Origin: an uncultured Clostridia bacterium
GTDB lineage: Bacteria; Bacillota; Clostridia; Oscillospirales; Acutalibacteraceae
Length of the DNA: 34,544 nt
Assembly (NCBI GenBank): GCA_944384855.1
Contig: CALWUY010000043.1
Location: forward strand, 1 to 34,544
Reading direction: 5' to 3'
In this document: positions 9,722-19,100 of the stretch, one piece after another
Layout of the letters: the number at the start of each line of letters is the position of its first letter
How positions within the stretch are numbered: position 1 is the first letter of the stretch
Program-made: the position numbers and the translations under genes
The notes under the pieces: generated by a model
Told to the model about the DNA's origin: nothing
Seen by the model: the letters and a program-made list of their open reading frames with translations, nothing else
The model's database searches: none

Positions 9722-10627
9722 TTATGTACCCACCTTACTAAGCAGCTTTTGAATAACCTTATTGCATAAAATCATCATCGCAAACAGTACTGTTGCAATT
9801 GCTGACGCATATCCCACTTCAAATCTGGTACCTGCATAATCTGATAAATGGTTCATAATTGTATGTGCACTGTAATTTACAGTGGGATATCCGCAAAGAT
9901 TAGTTATAAGCGTTCCGACACCGAAACTGCTTGTAATACTCATAACCGCACTGAAAAGCAGCTGCGGTTTCATAAGCGGAAGGGTTATGTACCACAGTTC
10001 CTGCCAGCGGTTACGCAGACCGTCAATTGCACCAGCTTCATAATATGAGCGGTCAACGCCCTGCAGACCCGCGATGAAAACAAGAAAACTTGTTCCTAAA
10101 CTTGACCATAATGAAACAATGATAATTATCGGCATTATAGTCTCGGGGTTTTTCAGCCAGATCGTAGGCGTGCTGGAAATTCCCAAACGATAAAGAATAC
10201 TGTTAAGATATCCCTGAGAATCTCCGCTTAAAAACATCTGCCAGATAACAACCATGTTGCCTGATATAGACGGCGCATAAAAGCAAAAGGTTAAAATCGT
10301 TCTGACTTTAGGCCCGATCTCATTCAGCAGCCAGGCAAATATAAAAGAAAGTATATATCCTCCCGGTCCTATTACCAGCGCAAGTATAAAAGTGTTGCCC
10401 ATCGCTTTCATGAATATACTGTCCTGCAAAAACAGCCTTACATAATTGTCTGTACCGACAAAGTCCGGCATACTCAACATATTAAAATCAGTAAAACTCA
10501 TTATAACCGAGCCTAAAACCGGAATAATCGTAAACAAAAGAAAGGGCACAAAAAACGGTAAGGCAAGTATAAGCCCTGCCCTAACCTCATTTCTACTGTA
10601 ACTTTTACGCGGTTTTGCTTTTTTCAT
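9722..10627 (-). CDS. ABC sugar transporter permease, MalF type (pair 2)
   Basis: This permease subunit is 301 residues from the ATG at 10627. An open frame runs up to 10732, but it overlaps the end of the solute-binding protein gene. The ATG at 10627 has AAGGAG 9 bases upstream and gives the usual short basic leader (MKKAKPRKSYSRNEVRAG). The first helix (LILALPFFVPFLLFTIIP) and the EAA loop YYEAGAIDGLRNRWQELWYI near residues 196-215 are clear. It pairs with the 286-residue subunit that follows without a gap. Confidence 0.92.
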   Translation of the reverse strand: MKKAKPRKSYSRNEVRAGLILALPFFVPFLLFTIIPVLGSVIMSFTDFNMLSMPDFVGTDNYVRLFLQDSIFMKAMGNTFILALVIGPGGYILSFIFAWLLNEIGPKVRTILTFCFYAPSISGNMVVIWQMFLSGDSQGYLNSILYRLGISSTPTIWLKNPETIMPIIIIVSLWSSLGTSFLVFIAGLQGVDRSYYEAGAIDGLRNRWQELWYITLPLMKPQLLFSAVMSITSSFGVGTLITNLCGYPTVNYSAHTIMNHLSDYAGTRFEVGYASAIATVLFAMMILCNKVIQKLLSKVGT

Positions 10628-10667
10628 CCCGTAAAACTCCTTTTTTGATCGGTTGCAGAAATAAAAA

Positions 10668-13442
10668 TTATTCTTCCGTTTTTTCAAACTCCGCAATCTT
10701 ACGACTGATTTCTTCATTAAGCTCCTTAACATTTCTTATCAGTGCTCTTGAGGAATCCTCTGAAAGTGAATAGGCACTGTTAAATGAAAAATCAAGGGTT
10801 CGTGTTATATAATAACTTCCCGGTATCTGAGAAATCGTGTTGATATTTTCCCATTGTTTGCTTATAACTTTGAACTCTTGTGCTGACCACGGAAATCCTT
10901 TCACGACATCCAGATTCGCGGATGACTGCCTTGCTGCGGCACCCATCACCTTTTCCATCTCTATGCCGAAATTGATCTGCGTATCGGTATCGGTCCACCA
11001 TTTAAGGAAATCCCATGCAGCCTGCTTATCAGTAGTTGTGCGCAACATAACAGCACCTGTTCCGCTCGCTATTACGCTGTTATTTATACTGCCGTCGGCT
11101 TGTTTCATACCGGGAACAGACGTAAAACCCCATAGACCTTCTATTTCCGGAGCAAAAAGATAAAGTTGATTATACATTGTATACGGTACAATCCCTAAAG
11201 GCATATCCCCGCTTTTAAAGCGGTTGGCAAAGGAAAATTCAACCGGAAGATTATAGTCCGTATAAAGCTTCAGTGTTTTGGCAAAAGCGTCTATTGACTC
11301 AAAAGAATCAAGAACCGAAGCGTTCTGCTCTTTGTTGTAGTATTCCCCTCCGCTCTGGTAAAGCATAAGGTTGAACATATCCGTCCATGTTACGCCTACA
11401 GTAAGATTATTCTTTTGAAGCAACGCTACCGCTTCATAAAACTGATCCCATGTTTCTGGTATCTCAATACCTAAGTTGTCAAAGATATCTTTTCGGTAAA
11501 ACATAAGAGGAAAATCAAAACTTTCCGGCAAAGCGTAAACCGCACCTTTGTAACTGAACGGAATAAGCGCAGACGGATGGAAGCGTTCCGCAACCGTCTC
11601 AAAATCCTCAAGCTCAGTTAAATCCACTACTGCGCCTCTTATAGCGTAGTTAATCGGATCGGCGACCGCCGCGTTAAGATAAATGTCTATGGGAGAACCT
11701 GCCAAAACATTAGGTAAAAGCGCATCTGCCGAAACAAGACTTACCTTTGCCGATATACCCGTTTTTGCGGCATCGTTTTGCGAAAGCTTATCTATTATCT
11801 TACTCTGGTCACGTCCTGTGGCAATCCAAACATTTATCTGTTTTGTATCTCCGCTTTCGTCATCGTAGTCCGACGTAAACGAGGATAGAAAAATTCTGAA
11901 CTTGAACCAAAGATTTTTTAAAAAGCTTTCTTTTTTTCCCTCAATTTGATGATTCTCAGGAATTAAAGTTATACTGTCTATTTGCAGAGGCTGACTTGTA
12001 TATTCGTTTATCCAGCTTCCCAAAGCCGATAAAGTTTCTTTAAATTGAGAAAAATTCTGTGCTATTTTATCTGTTCTCTGCGACATTATATTCAAAATAT
12101 CGGCAAGTTTGTCAAGGGTTACCGTGCTGCTGCCGGAGCCCGAGGAAAGTTCTTTCAGACCAGTCGATATTTCCTCAAGTTCATCGGATTTCTTTTCAAA
12201 ATCTTCCAGTACGTCGGGAATAAGTTTCTCAAACCCGTAGTTACGGTAAATATCCGGAGAAGATCCGGTGTAGAACAAAATTTTGAGATAATCTTCATTA
12301 AGGTCACTCAAAATGGATGATATCCGTCTTAAGTATTCCGACATATCCCCCAATACCGCCTCAAGTGCGATTTCATGTTCGCCTTCACTTAAATAAAACA
12401 GCAGTTCCTCTTTTTCTGAAGAAACAGTGTAATTTTCATAGCTTTCGCTGAACGGAAATCGTATTACTTCTGCTTCTTTGAAAGGCACGGCGCCGTCTAT
12501 CATTATTTTTCTGCTTGAGACCGAGCCGGAGTTGACCGACTGTTTTGCATAAAGAGATATTTTATAATATCCGCTTTGTTTGACATCTACTTTCCACGAA
12601 ACCCACTGCCCGATCTTGCTGAAATTAGAACCGACAGTGTTAAGCAGCAGGCTTGATGCGCTGTTAGGAGTTACACTTGAGCTTGACCGGTCGCTTGCCG
12701 GTACGATTGTGCAATCTGATTTTCGGTATATTTTCTCAGCTTCTATTTTTATCGGATCGGCGTTTTCACTGTCTCCCTTACCGTTTTCATTCAGATACTG
12801 CTCATAGGAAATTTCCTCTTCCTGAGGACAAATTTCAATATAGTTCAGTTTGATATCGCTTCTTTCTGAGCTTAGCTTAACCGTATTGTTTCCGGCATTA
12901 AACGGCAGATATAACCCGCCGGAATGATATCCTGAACTATCACTTAAAATATACTCCTGCTCAGGAGTAACTTCTTTTATTTCAGGCTGAATGTCATTTC
13001 CCGAGGTATCTTTTTTAAATTCGTTATCCACTGTTTCAAAAACCCTGCTCAGGTTCAAAGCCGCTGCCTCTTTGTAAGGCACAGCGCCGTTTACTTCGAC
13101 GGTAAGCTCAATGGGAGATGAAAACAGGCTGTCGCCTGTTACGGCGGTATATCCGATTTTAAGACAATACAGTCCGCTTTGGGCAACCGTTACCGCAACA
13201 TCAACCGACTTGCCTTCCTCAAGTAAAGCTCCGTTTAATTCCACACGGGCTTTTTCGGAAGGTTTTTCAAGTTCAGAAACTTCCGCAAGCCACTCGTCGT
13301 ATCCCTTAAGGTCCCATATTTGTGAAACCTCATTGCCAGACGGAAGTGTGCTAGGTTCAGTTCCGTAAACAACCTGAGACAGTATTGTTAATATAACAGT
13401 CAGCACCAACAGCAAACTTAAATTCTTCTTAAGCGATTTCAT
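10668..13442 (-). CDS. Giant extracellular solute-binding protein with N-terminal jelly-roll-like domains
   Basis: This 924-residue protein is about twice the length of a normal family 1 sugar-binding protein. A signal peptide or membrane anchor (about residues 1-27) lacks a lipobox cysteine. Two beta-rich domains follow (about 40-205 and 229-365). Both contain the phrase (M/V)E/IDGAVPFKEA-like sequence (VEVNGAVPYKEA and MIDGAVPFKEA), so they are repeats, perhaps sugar-binding. A helical stretch rich in charged residues (about 404-480, DVLEDFEKKSDELEEISTGL) may form a coiled coil. The solute-binding domain occupies about 537-895, with QINVWIATGRDQSKI at its start and LPESFDFPLMFYRKDIFDNL inside. 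AAAGGCGG lies 7 bases before ATG. It opens the third block and presumably feeds permease pair 2. Confidence 0.86.
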   Translation of the reverse strand: MKSLKKNLSLLLVLTVILTILSQVVYGTEPSTLPSGNEVSQIWDLKGYDEWLAEVSELEKPSEKARVELNGALLEEGKSVDVAVTVAQSGLYCLKIGYTAVTGDSLFSSPIELTVEVNGAVPYKEAAALNLSRVFETVDNEFKKDTSGNDIQPEIKEVTPEQEYILSDSSGYHSGGLYLPFNAGNNTVKLSSERSDIKLNYIEICPQEEEISYEQYLNENGKGDSENADPIKIEAEKIYRKSDCTIVPASDRSSSSVTPNSASSLLLNTVGSNFSKIGQWVSWKVDVKQSGYYKISLYAKQSVNSGSVSSRKIMIDGAVPFKEAEVIRFPFSESYENYTVSSEKEELLFYLSEGEHEIALEAVLGDMSEYLRRISSILSDLNEDYLKILFYTGSSPDIYRNYGFEKLIPDVLEDFEKKSDELEEISTGLKELSSGSGSSTVTLDKLADILNIMSQRTDKIAQNFSQFKETLSALGSWINEYTSQPLQIDSITLIPENHQIEGKKESFLKNLWFKFRIFLSSFTSDYDDESGDTKQINVWIATGRDQSKIIDKLSQNDAAKTGISAKVSLVSADALLPNVLAGSPIDIYLNAAVADPINYAIRGAVVDLTELEDFETVAERFHPSALIPFSYKGAVYALPESFDFPLMFYRKDIFDNLGIEIPETWDQFYEAVALLQKNNLTVGVTWTDMFNLMLYQSGGEYYNKEQNASVLDSFESIDAFAKTLKLYTDYNLPVEFSFANRFKSGDMPLGIVPYTMYNQLYLFAPEIEGLWGFTSVPGMKQADGSINNSVIASGTGAVMLRTTTDKQAAWDFLKWWTDTDTQINFGIEMEKVMGAAARQSSANLDVVKGFPWSAQEFKVISKQWENINTISQIPGSYYITRTLDFSFNSAYSLSEDSSRALIRNVKELNEEISRKIAEFEKTEE

Positions 13443-13788
13443 TTTATACCGCCTTTCAAAGTTAGTGGATGATAGTTTATATATTCCCGCGACAGCTGTT
13501 AATTGGATGATTGTTAACAGTCATCAGTATAATTTTTGTAAAATATGGTTTTTAAATAATTTTAAATGCAATAAATAATCCAAAATCATAAATATATACA
13601 AAAATTTCAAATTTATTTTAAATATTATATTATATTTTTTATAATATGTAAATGTAAAAATGTCGCCAAAGTATAGCTAAATGTAACTTTTATTTTCAAT
13701 TATTAAATACTTAACTTACTTGATTCGTATCGCGTTCAACATATCGGATTTGAAACTATGCAGTCAGTAAAAACTGCTGCTTTCAAAA
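13443..13788 (-). promoter_or_regulatory. Control region of the giant solute-binding protein operon
   Basis: This 346-base AT-rich gap contains no gene. On the minus strand, TTTACA (13652-13647), 17 bases and TATAAT (13629-13624) form a fair sigma-A promoter, and a second overlapping TTTACA (13658-13653) also fits with an 18-base spacer. The start would be near 13617. A closer candidate -10, TATACT (13531-13526), abuts the palindrome at 13506-13525. The region is so AT-rich that chance matches are likely. A bulged hairpin at 13760-13780, just after the pectate-lyase-fold gene, lacks a U-tail and is a weak terminator candidate. Confidence 0.5.
13506..13525. promoter_or_regulatory. Near-perfect 20-bp palindrome, candidate operator
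   Basis: The sequence GATGATTGTTAACAGTCATC is its own reverse complement except for one base pair. It sits 64 bases upstream of the giant solute-binding protein start and directly next to a possible -10 box (TATACT at 13531-13526 on the minus strand). Its half-sites differ from those near the AraR-like regulator, so a second regulator would be expected. Confidence 0.5.
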
Positions 13789-16284
13789 TTACACGACGGT
13801 AATTTTATTTATATCGCTTCCGGATATTTTAGCCGCTTTTTTAAGCGCATAAGGGGTAGACAAATGAATGTTACCAAAAGCACAAAGCTCAGCTCTTTCA
13901 TCAAGAGTGGTAAAATCATTCTTAGTGCGTCTTATAAAAGACACTCCGCTTACGGTAGTTTTTCCACCTGCCGCCAGCACTCCGAAATCACCCGATTCAA
14001 AAAACACGCCGCCGTTTATATTAATCTCGCCGCTTTTCACCCTGACTGCTGAATCATGGATATTCCAAGGACAGAGATTATAAAAATCAATTCTGCCGGT
14101 AAAGCTATCGTTAGCCAAAACTGCGGTCGACTGATTTTCTTTCTTTTCCCAGGTTCCGACAAGCTGATTATCGAGAATAACAGAATCACTCTTGCCCTCA
14201 AGATAAAATCCCACAGATGAAAAATCAATGCCGTGGCTTATAATATAGAGTCCTTTAGCTCCGTTATCGATATGTACTCCTTTTACGGTGCCGAAGATAA
14301 ATGACATATATACGGTTTCATTCCTGCTTTCACCCACGTAATATCCTGTGACATTCTCAACCATATAACGCATAAATGTCCCGTTCCATGAGGTTATCCA
14401 GGATTCACGTTCGGTAAAGGGGTTATCCCATATCTGTCCAGGATTGGCATGAGCGTTGAGTATCACACCGTCCTCACTTCCTCCGCCGATTGAAATGCCG
14501 GTGCCGAATGCGGCAAATACAAAGCCGTCCACATAATGTCTGTCGCATCGATATGTGCTGAAATCAATGCCTATCCAGCAGGCAGTGACCGTAACACCTA
14601 TAACGAAAATATCGCTGCCCCTGCCTCTGATGGCAGGCGCGTATTCGCAAACCGTCTTTTCCCTGACTTTTGCGTAAGAAACGGAAATCCCCCTGAGTCC
14701 CGATTTTTCTTCCAATGTGAATAGCGCAGGCGCAGAAACATCACCCTTGCCGTAATCGGTAATGAAATAAGCCGTTTTCCCTATCGGATAGTGATAATGA
14801 GGCGAGGAACCTCTGAGCTCAACCCCTGATCTGACGGTGACCGGACTGTCGATTTTATAGTTGCCGGCAGGCAAATAAACAACACCGCCTTTGTCCGCAA
14901 TGCTGTCTATAGCAGCCTGAAGCGCTGCCGCAACATCCTCAGAATCTTCATTCACACCGAAATCCACCGCATTGACAAGCGTATTACCTTCTACCTGCGG
15001 ATTCCTTACGACGATTTTTGCCATTCGGTCATCAAGCGCCTGTTTATCGAGTGTCACATTAACATTTTCATTACTGTAAACCGCAGTATAAATATGCTTT
15101 TTGCTTTCTGTAATGTAATTGCCGTCTGAATCCCTGCAATTTGTAAGAGAACAGATATCCGGTACATCGGTATTAATTACCGTTTTACAATTAAAATCAC
15201 AGTTTACACCGCTGAAGCCTCTTGAGCTTTTAGCCTTAATGCCTATAGGAGCCGAAATTTTACTATCCTGAACCGCAACAACTGCGCGGTCAAGGAGCAT
15301 AATTCCCACACCCTCGCTCTCAATTTCGCAAGAGTTTACGCTTGCTGCCCCTTCATCCTGACAGGAGGATATTTTTAAAGCGACAGCATCGCTGCCGCCA
15401 ACGGCAGACAGCTTACAATCAAGAAGCTGGGTGCCGTAATAGGTCATATTTCTGAATTCGAGACAGGTTTTACACTCCTTAATATCGAGTTTAAAGGCTC
15501 TGCCGAAGCCGTTAAGAATTCTAACACCGACATTATAGCCTCTGACAGTAATCTCACCCACAAAGTGCCAGTCTATGTGACCCAAATCAAAAGCTACGGC
15601 ATTATTATAAAGCCAATTTTTAAGCTCAGCCTCATCGGGTACACCCGGCAGTCCTGATTTCAGCCACCAGTCGGGACGATAATCCATTTGAAGCTGGCGG
15701 CATACATCGGGAGCCTTATCGAACCAAAAGCCTTTATAAAGCGGAGTTCCGAAGATCCCCCGAACAAGCTGCTGAATGGTGTAATCTCCGCTGACGTCCT
15801 GGTTTATCGCATAATATGAATTGACAAAATTAAGATTTTCAAGGCTTGAAGGCAAAACCTCTGTCAGTACCGTTTCGGGATAAGCTATAGGCTGACCGCA
15901 AATAAAGTTTTGTTCAGGATACCAGAAGGTGAGTCCGTTGAGCGAAGCTGCCTTCCTAACAAAAAAGAAAGGCTTTTTATTCCCCTCGGCACAGGTTTTA
16001 GGATACAATGCCAAAATTGTACCTCCGGCCTTCGGGTCGGACTCGGTAGGCTTTTTAAAGTCTCCTAAAAGGGTTATACCGTCTTCTATAACCAGCTCGC
16101 TTGTCAGTTTATATATTCCTGCCGGAGCGTAAACAGCGCCGCCTTGTGAAATGGCATATACAAGCGCCTCTTTAAAAGCTTCAGTATCATCGGTAATACC
16201 GTCGCCCAAAGCGCCGAAATCATGCACGTTTGCGACGGCAACCGCACCGTTTGAATTGAGATAATCGGTTTTAATAAGTTCCAT
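13789..16284 (-). CDS. Cytoplasmic pectate-lyase-fold protein (two tandem domains)
   Basis: This protein is 831 residues from the ATG at 16284. A longer frame starts at 16308, but GGGAGAG sits 8 bases before the later ATG. It has no signal peptide, so it is predicted to stay in the cytoplasm. Two Pectate_lyase_3-type parallel beta-helix domains are seen. The first opens with VHDFGALGDGITDDTEAF near residues 16-33, the second with VDFGVNEDSEDVAAALQAAI near residues 437-456. The DFGAxGDGxTDD signature is typical of polygalacturonase-like and related enzymes. It is paralogous to the lipoprotein at 19101-22172 along its length. It follows the GH38 gene by 36 bases, so it probably acts on imported oligosaccharides. 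Confidence 0.87.
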   Translation of the reverse strand: MELIKTDYLNSNGAVAVANVHDFGALGDGITDDTEAFKEALVYAISQGGAVYAPAGIYKLTSELVIEDGITLLGDFKKPTESDPKAGGTILALYPKTCAEGNKKPFFFVRKAASLNGLTFWYPEQNFICGQPIAYPETVLTEVLPSSLENLNFVNSYYAINQDVSGDYTIQQLVRGIFGTPLYKGFWFDKAPDVCRQLQMDYRPDWWLKSGLPGVPDEAELKNWLYNNAVAFDLGHIDWHFVGEITVRGYNVGVRILNGFGRAFKLDIKECKTCLEFRNMTYYGTQLLDCKLSAVGGSDAVALKISSCQDEGAASVNSCEIESEGVGIMLLDRAVVAVQDSKISAPIGIKAKSSRGFSGVNCDFNCKTVINTDVPDICSLTNCRDSDGNYITESKKHIYTAVYSNENVNVTLDKQALDDRMAKIVVRNPQVEGNTLVNAVDFGVNEDSEDVAAALQAAIDSIADKGGVVYLPAGNYKIDSPVTVRSGVELRGSSPHYHYPIGKTAYFITDYGKGDVSAPALFTLEEKSGLRGISVSYAKVREKTVCEYAPAIRGRGSDIFVIGVTVTACWIGIDFSTYRCDRHYVDGFVFAAFGTGISIGGGSEDGVILNAHANPGQIWDNPFTERESWITSWNGTFMRYMVENVTGYYVGESRNETVYMSFIFGTVKGVHIDNGAKGLYIISHGIDFSSVGFYLEGKSDSVILDNQLVGTWEKKENQSTAVLANDSFTGRIDFYNLCPWNIHDSAVRVKSGEININGGVFFESGDFGVLAAGGKTTVSGVSFIRRTKNDFTTLDERAELCAFGNIHLSTPYALKKAAKISGSDINKITVV

Positions 16285-16320
16285 TAGTCTCTCTCCCTTT
16301 GGTAACAAATATGAACAGAA

Positions 16321-18990
16321 TCACTTGATAAAAAGCGTCGCGATTTCCTTGCCGCGCATATTAAGCAGAATTTCCCCGTGACCGAGAGGCTCAAATACTT
16401 CCTCGTTCATATTTGAAGTAAATATTTCGCCAAATGTATTAAGCCGCACCTCAAGATCCGAAACTGACGAATTGAACAGTCTGACTATATATCCCTCGCC
16501 GTTTTCCGAGCGCTTAAAGGCAGAAACAATAACGGCGCTGTTATTAACAGAAAGCAGACTTCCGCTTTGAAGGGAAACACCTTTATTCTTGTCCTCACGG
16601 TAGAATATTTCGGAAATATGAGTCCCCTGCACTGCGGGACGGCCTCCTGTAAATTTCTTGAAATCGGCAGGTACACAGTGCGCCAGCACAGGATTGCGGA
16701 AACTGCAAGAGACTGAAAGCAAACCCGAATTATCTCGTTTGGAATAGGGGTAAATCGCCGCCCTGCCGGAAATTTCTCTGATGCATTGATTTTCAGGCGT
16801 GAGCCATTGCGGCCCTGCGTTTTTATCAATAGCACCCGTGGCCCTGACTAAAGTAAATGCAAGAGTATCAAGTCCATACTTGGCGCATTCATGTGCGCCT
16901 TCCGTAAATACAGCGACACCGCCCGAGCTTTCCTCAATTGCGGCAAAGCTGGTATTGGGATGACATACATCTACCATTAAAGGATTAATATCGTCATCTC
17001 TTCGGGTTACAATATCAAAAGGTATATCTGCAATAAAGCTGTCAGACTCAGCGTCAGTCTTTACAAGAAGCCTCAGCCGGTGATCAGATGCCTTATTATC
17101 AATTTTATAATCGACATTCAGGAAACGGCTTCCCGCATCAAGAGTCAGGATAAGCTCACAATGCTCTAAAACCATACTTTTGCTTCGCCTTTTTAGTTTT
17201 TCGTCATAGCATTTGGGCAGTCTCATATCAAAAGAAATAACAGCCCGTGATCTATGGGGATTTTTCTCGGTCAGCTTAACTCTGCCGCTGAAACTGTGGC
17301 TGGATATTTCACTGTCTCCCGCATTTCCGAAAACATAAGAAGTTCCTATATCCGCAGTATCTTCGAGACTTATGCAGTCAGTCAAAATCCTGCCGTTTTC
17401 CTTAAGAGATATATTGACTTTTCCGTCGGGGGCTATATCAACTGTTAAATACTCATTTTCCAGCTTAACAGTATTATCTGACGGTTTTTCTGCTATGTTT
17501 AGTTTTCCTGATACAGGAGTAATCTTAAAGCATTCAAATGAATACGGCTTCATATCTCTGACGCTCAGATAAATTTTATAAACATCCACCAACATACTTC
17601 CCGGAAGATTAATAGCTGAGAAAATATCCATTCTCTCCCTTGTTTTTGAAACGGCGGTAAACTCAACCTCTTTTCCAAAGCTATCGGTTATAATAAAATT
17701 GTTTATCTTCTCAGTAGAAGGAAAGCGTACTACCGCCTCTGCTATTCCCGATACACTGCCTGAAACGGTGTTGGCGAGAATCAGCGAATAAGCGCCTTTT
17801 TCATCAGTAACAAGACTATTGTGATATCCTGCTATATCAAGCGCACGTTCCAGTAACTCTGCGCCCACCTCATTTACCCGGGCAAACCTGTCTTCCATAT
17901 GTGAGTGAACCTCATCACGGCTGCATCCGCAAATAGAATCATGCGGATGATTCTGCATAAGGGTTTTCCACATATAATTAAGATAATTATCGGGATAAAC
18001 TTCTTTGAATCCCGACATATCGAGCATACTGTAAAGCGGCTCTATACGGTTTTCAAGCATATTTTGAGTCAAAACATTTTGTACTTTTAAATAATGGCGC
18101 GAAGAAAGCGTACCCTGAAGGATTGTACTGTCCCCTCCGCAGCGCAGCTCACCGCCGAATTTTTGGAGTTCAATATGGTTTTGGTCAATATATGTCTTAA
18201 CATTTTTTATATAATCGGAAAGAAGCATCTGCTTAATCTCTCCGTTAATTTCATTTTTATTAAGTTCCTCTAATATGGGAAGCAAATCCTCCTGCGCTTC
18301 AAGGTGGTCAACACCGTTCATAAGAAGCAGATAAGGTGTGCAGCTGCCGCCCTCAAAGGATTGTTCAATATTTTTCACAAGCTCGATACTGCGCTCAATA
18401 TCGGCAGAGAAACGCTGCGCGTTATTATACCAGCAGCGCATGTGCACCGCCAACGCCTCGGTGCCGTCAGCGCCGCGCCAAATAAATTCCGAAGGTATTG
18501 GGATTAAATACTTTTCACCATTCTCATTAATTCCGTAAGGATTGAATCCCCGGCCAAATATAAAGTTATCTACACCGAAATTTTTAAGAATCTGCGGAAG
18601 CTGTGATATATTGCCGAACTGGTCGGGAGCATATCCGGCAGTGCCGCATTTACCAAAGGACTTTGCAAGCCTTGTACCCTTTAAAAGATTACGTATAGTG
18701 GCTTCACCGCTTGTAAGATAAAAATCGTTTTGAAGATACCAGGGTCCGACAATTATGTTGCCGCTGCTTATATAAGATTTCAGCTTTTCACGGTTTTCAG
18801 GATATATTTCAAGATAATCTTCCAAAACAACTGTTTGAGCATCTAAATGAAAGATATATTGGGGGTATTCCTCCAATATATTAAAAAGATTGTTGATAAG
18901 GTCACAAAGCCTCATCCTGAATCCCTCAAAGGAGCGATACCATTCTCTATCCCAATGAGTATGCGAAATTACACAGTAAATTTTTTTCAT
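16321..18990 (-). CDS. GH38 alpha-mannosidase, MngB-like
   Basis: This 889-residue cytoplasmic enzyme is close in length to Escherichia coli MngB. The GH38 signature HTHWDREW begins at residue 10, with His12 and Asp14 the likely zinc ligands. The segment APDQFG holds Asp123, the expected nucleophile and zinc ligand, and NHPHDSICGCS holds His348 or His350, the fourth ligand region. The C-terminal half is the long beta-rich region of the family. GH38 enzymes release terminal alpha-mannose. Homologues of this length have varied linkage preferences, so the substrate is open. ATG follows AAAGGAGAAGGAAA. It begins the intracellular pair with the pectate-lyase-fold gene. Confidence 0.94.
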   Translation of the reverse strand: MKKIYCVISHTHWDREWYRSFEGFRMRLCDLINNLFNILEEYPQYIFHLDAQTVVLEDYLEIYPENREKLKSYISSGNIIVGPWYLQNDFYLTSGEATIRNLLKGTRLAKSFGKCGTAGYAPDQFGNISQLPQILKNFGVDNFIFGRGFNPYGINENGEKYLIPIPSEFIWRGADGTEALAVHMRCWYNNAQRFSADIERSIELVKNIEQSFEGGSCTPYLLLMNGVDHLEAQEDLLPILEELNKNEINGEIKQMLLSDYIKNVKTYIDQNHIELQKFGGELRCGGDSTILQGTLSSRHYLKVQNVLTQNMLENRIEPLYSMLDMSGFKEVYPDNYLNYMWKTLMQNHPHDSICGCSRDEVHSHMEDRFARVNEVGAELLERALDIAGYHNSLVTDEKGAYSLILANTVSGSVSGIAEAVVRFPSTEKINNFIITDSFGKEVEFTAVSKTRERMDIFSAINLPGSMLVDVYKIYLSVRDMKPYSFECFKITPVSGKLNIAEKPSDNTVKLENEYLTVDIAPDGKVNISLKENGRILTDCISLEDTADIGTSYVFGNAGDSEISSHSFSGRVKLTEKNPHRSRAVISFDMRLPKCYDEKLKRRSKSMVLEHCELILTLDAGSRFLNVDYKIDNKASDHRLRLLVKTDAESDSFIADIPFDIVTRRDDDINPLMVDVCHPNTSFAAIEESSGGVAVFTEGAHECAKYGLDTLAFTLVRATGAIDKNAGPQWLTPENQCIREISGRAAIYPYSKRDNSGLLSVSCSFRNPVLAHCVPADFKKFTGGRPAVQGTHISEIFYREDKNKGVSLQSGSLLSVNNSAVIVSAFKRSENGEGYIVRLFNSSVSDLEVRLNTFGEIFTSNMNEEVFEPLGHGEILLNMRGKEIATLFIK

Positions 18991-19056
18991 TTTCCTTCTC
19001 CTTTGAAAATTTCAAACATTGCAATAGGTATATTTGAATTGTAATTTTACAGTAAA

Positions 19057-19090
19057 TCGTATGCTGCAGATAAAAAACTGCAGCATACGA
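19057..19090 (-). terminator. Hairpin between lipoprotein and GH38 genes
   Basis: A perfect 13-bp stem (19057-19069 with 19078-19090; arm TCGTATGCTGCAG) encloses an 8-base A-rich loop. It lies 11 bases after the stop of the pectate-lyase-fold lipoprotein gene. The downstream tract on the minus strand is only TTTACTG, so termination would be partial. It may instead protect upstream mRNA and lower expression of the GH38 gene. Confidence 0.6.
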
Positions 19091-19100
19091 ATAATAAATT

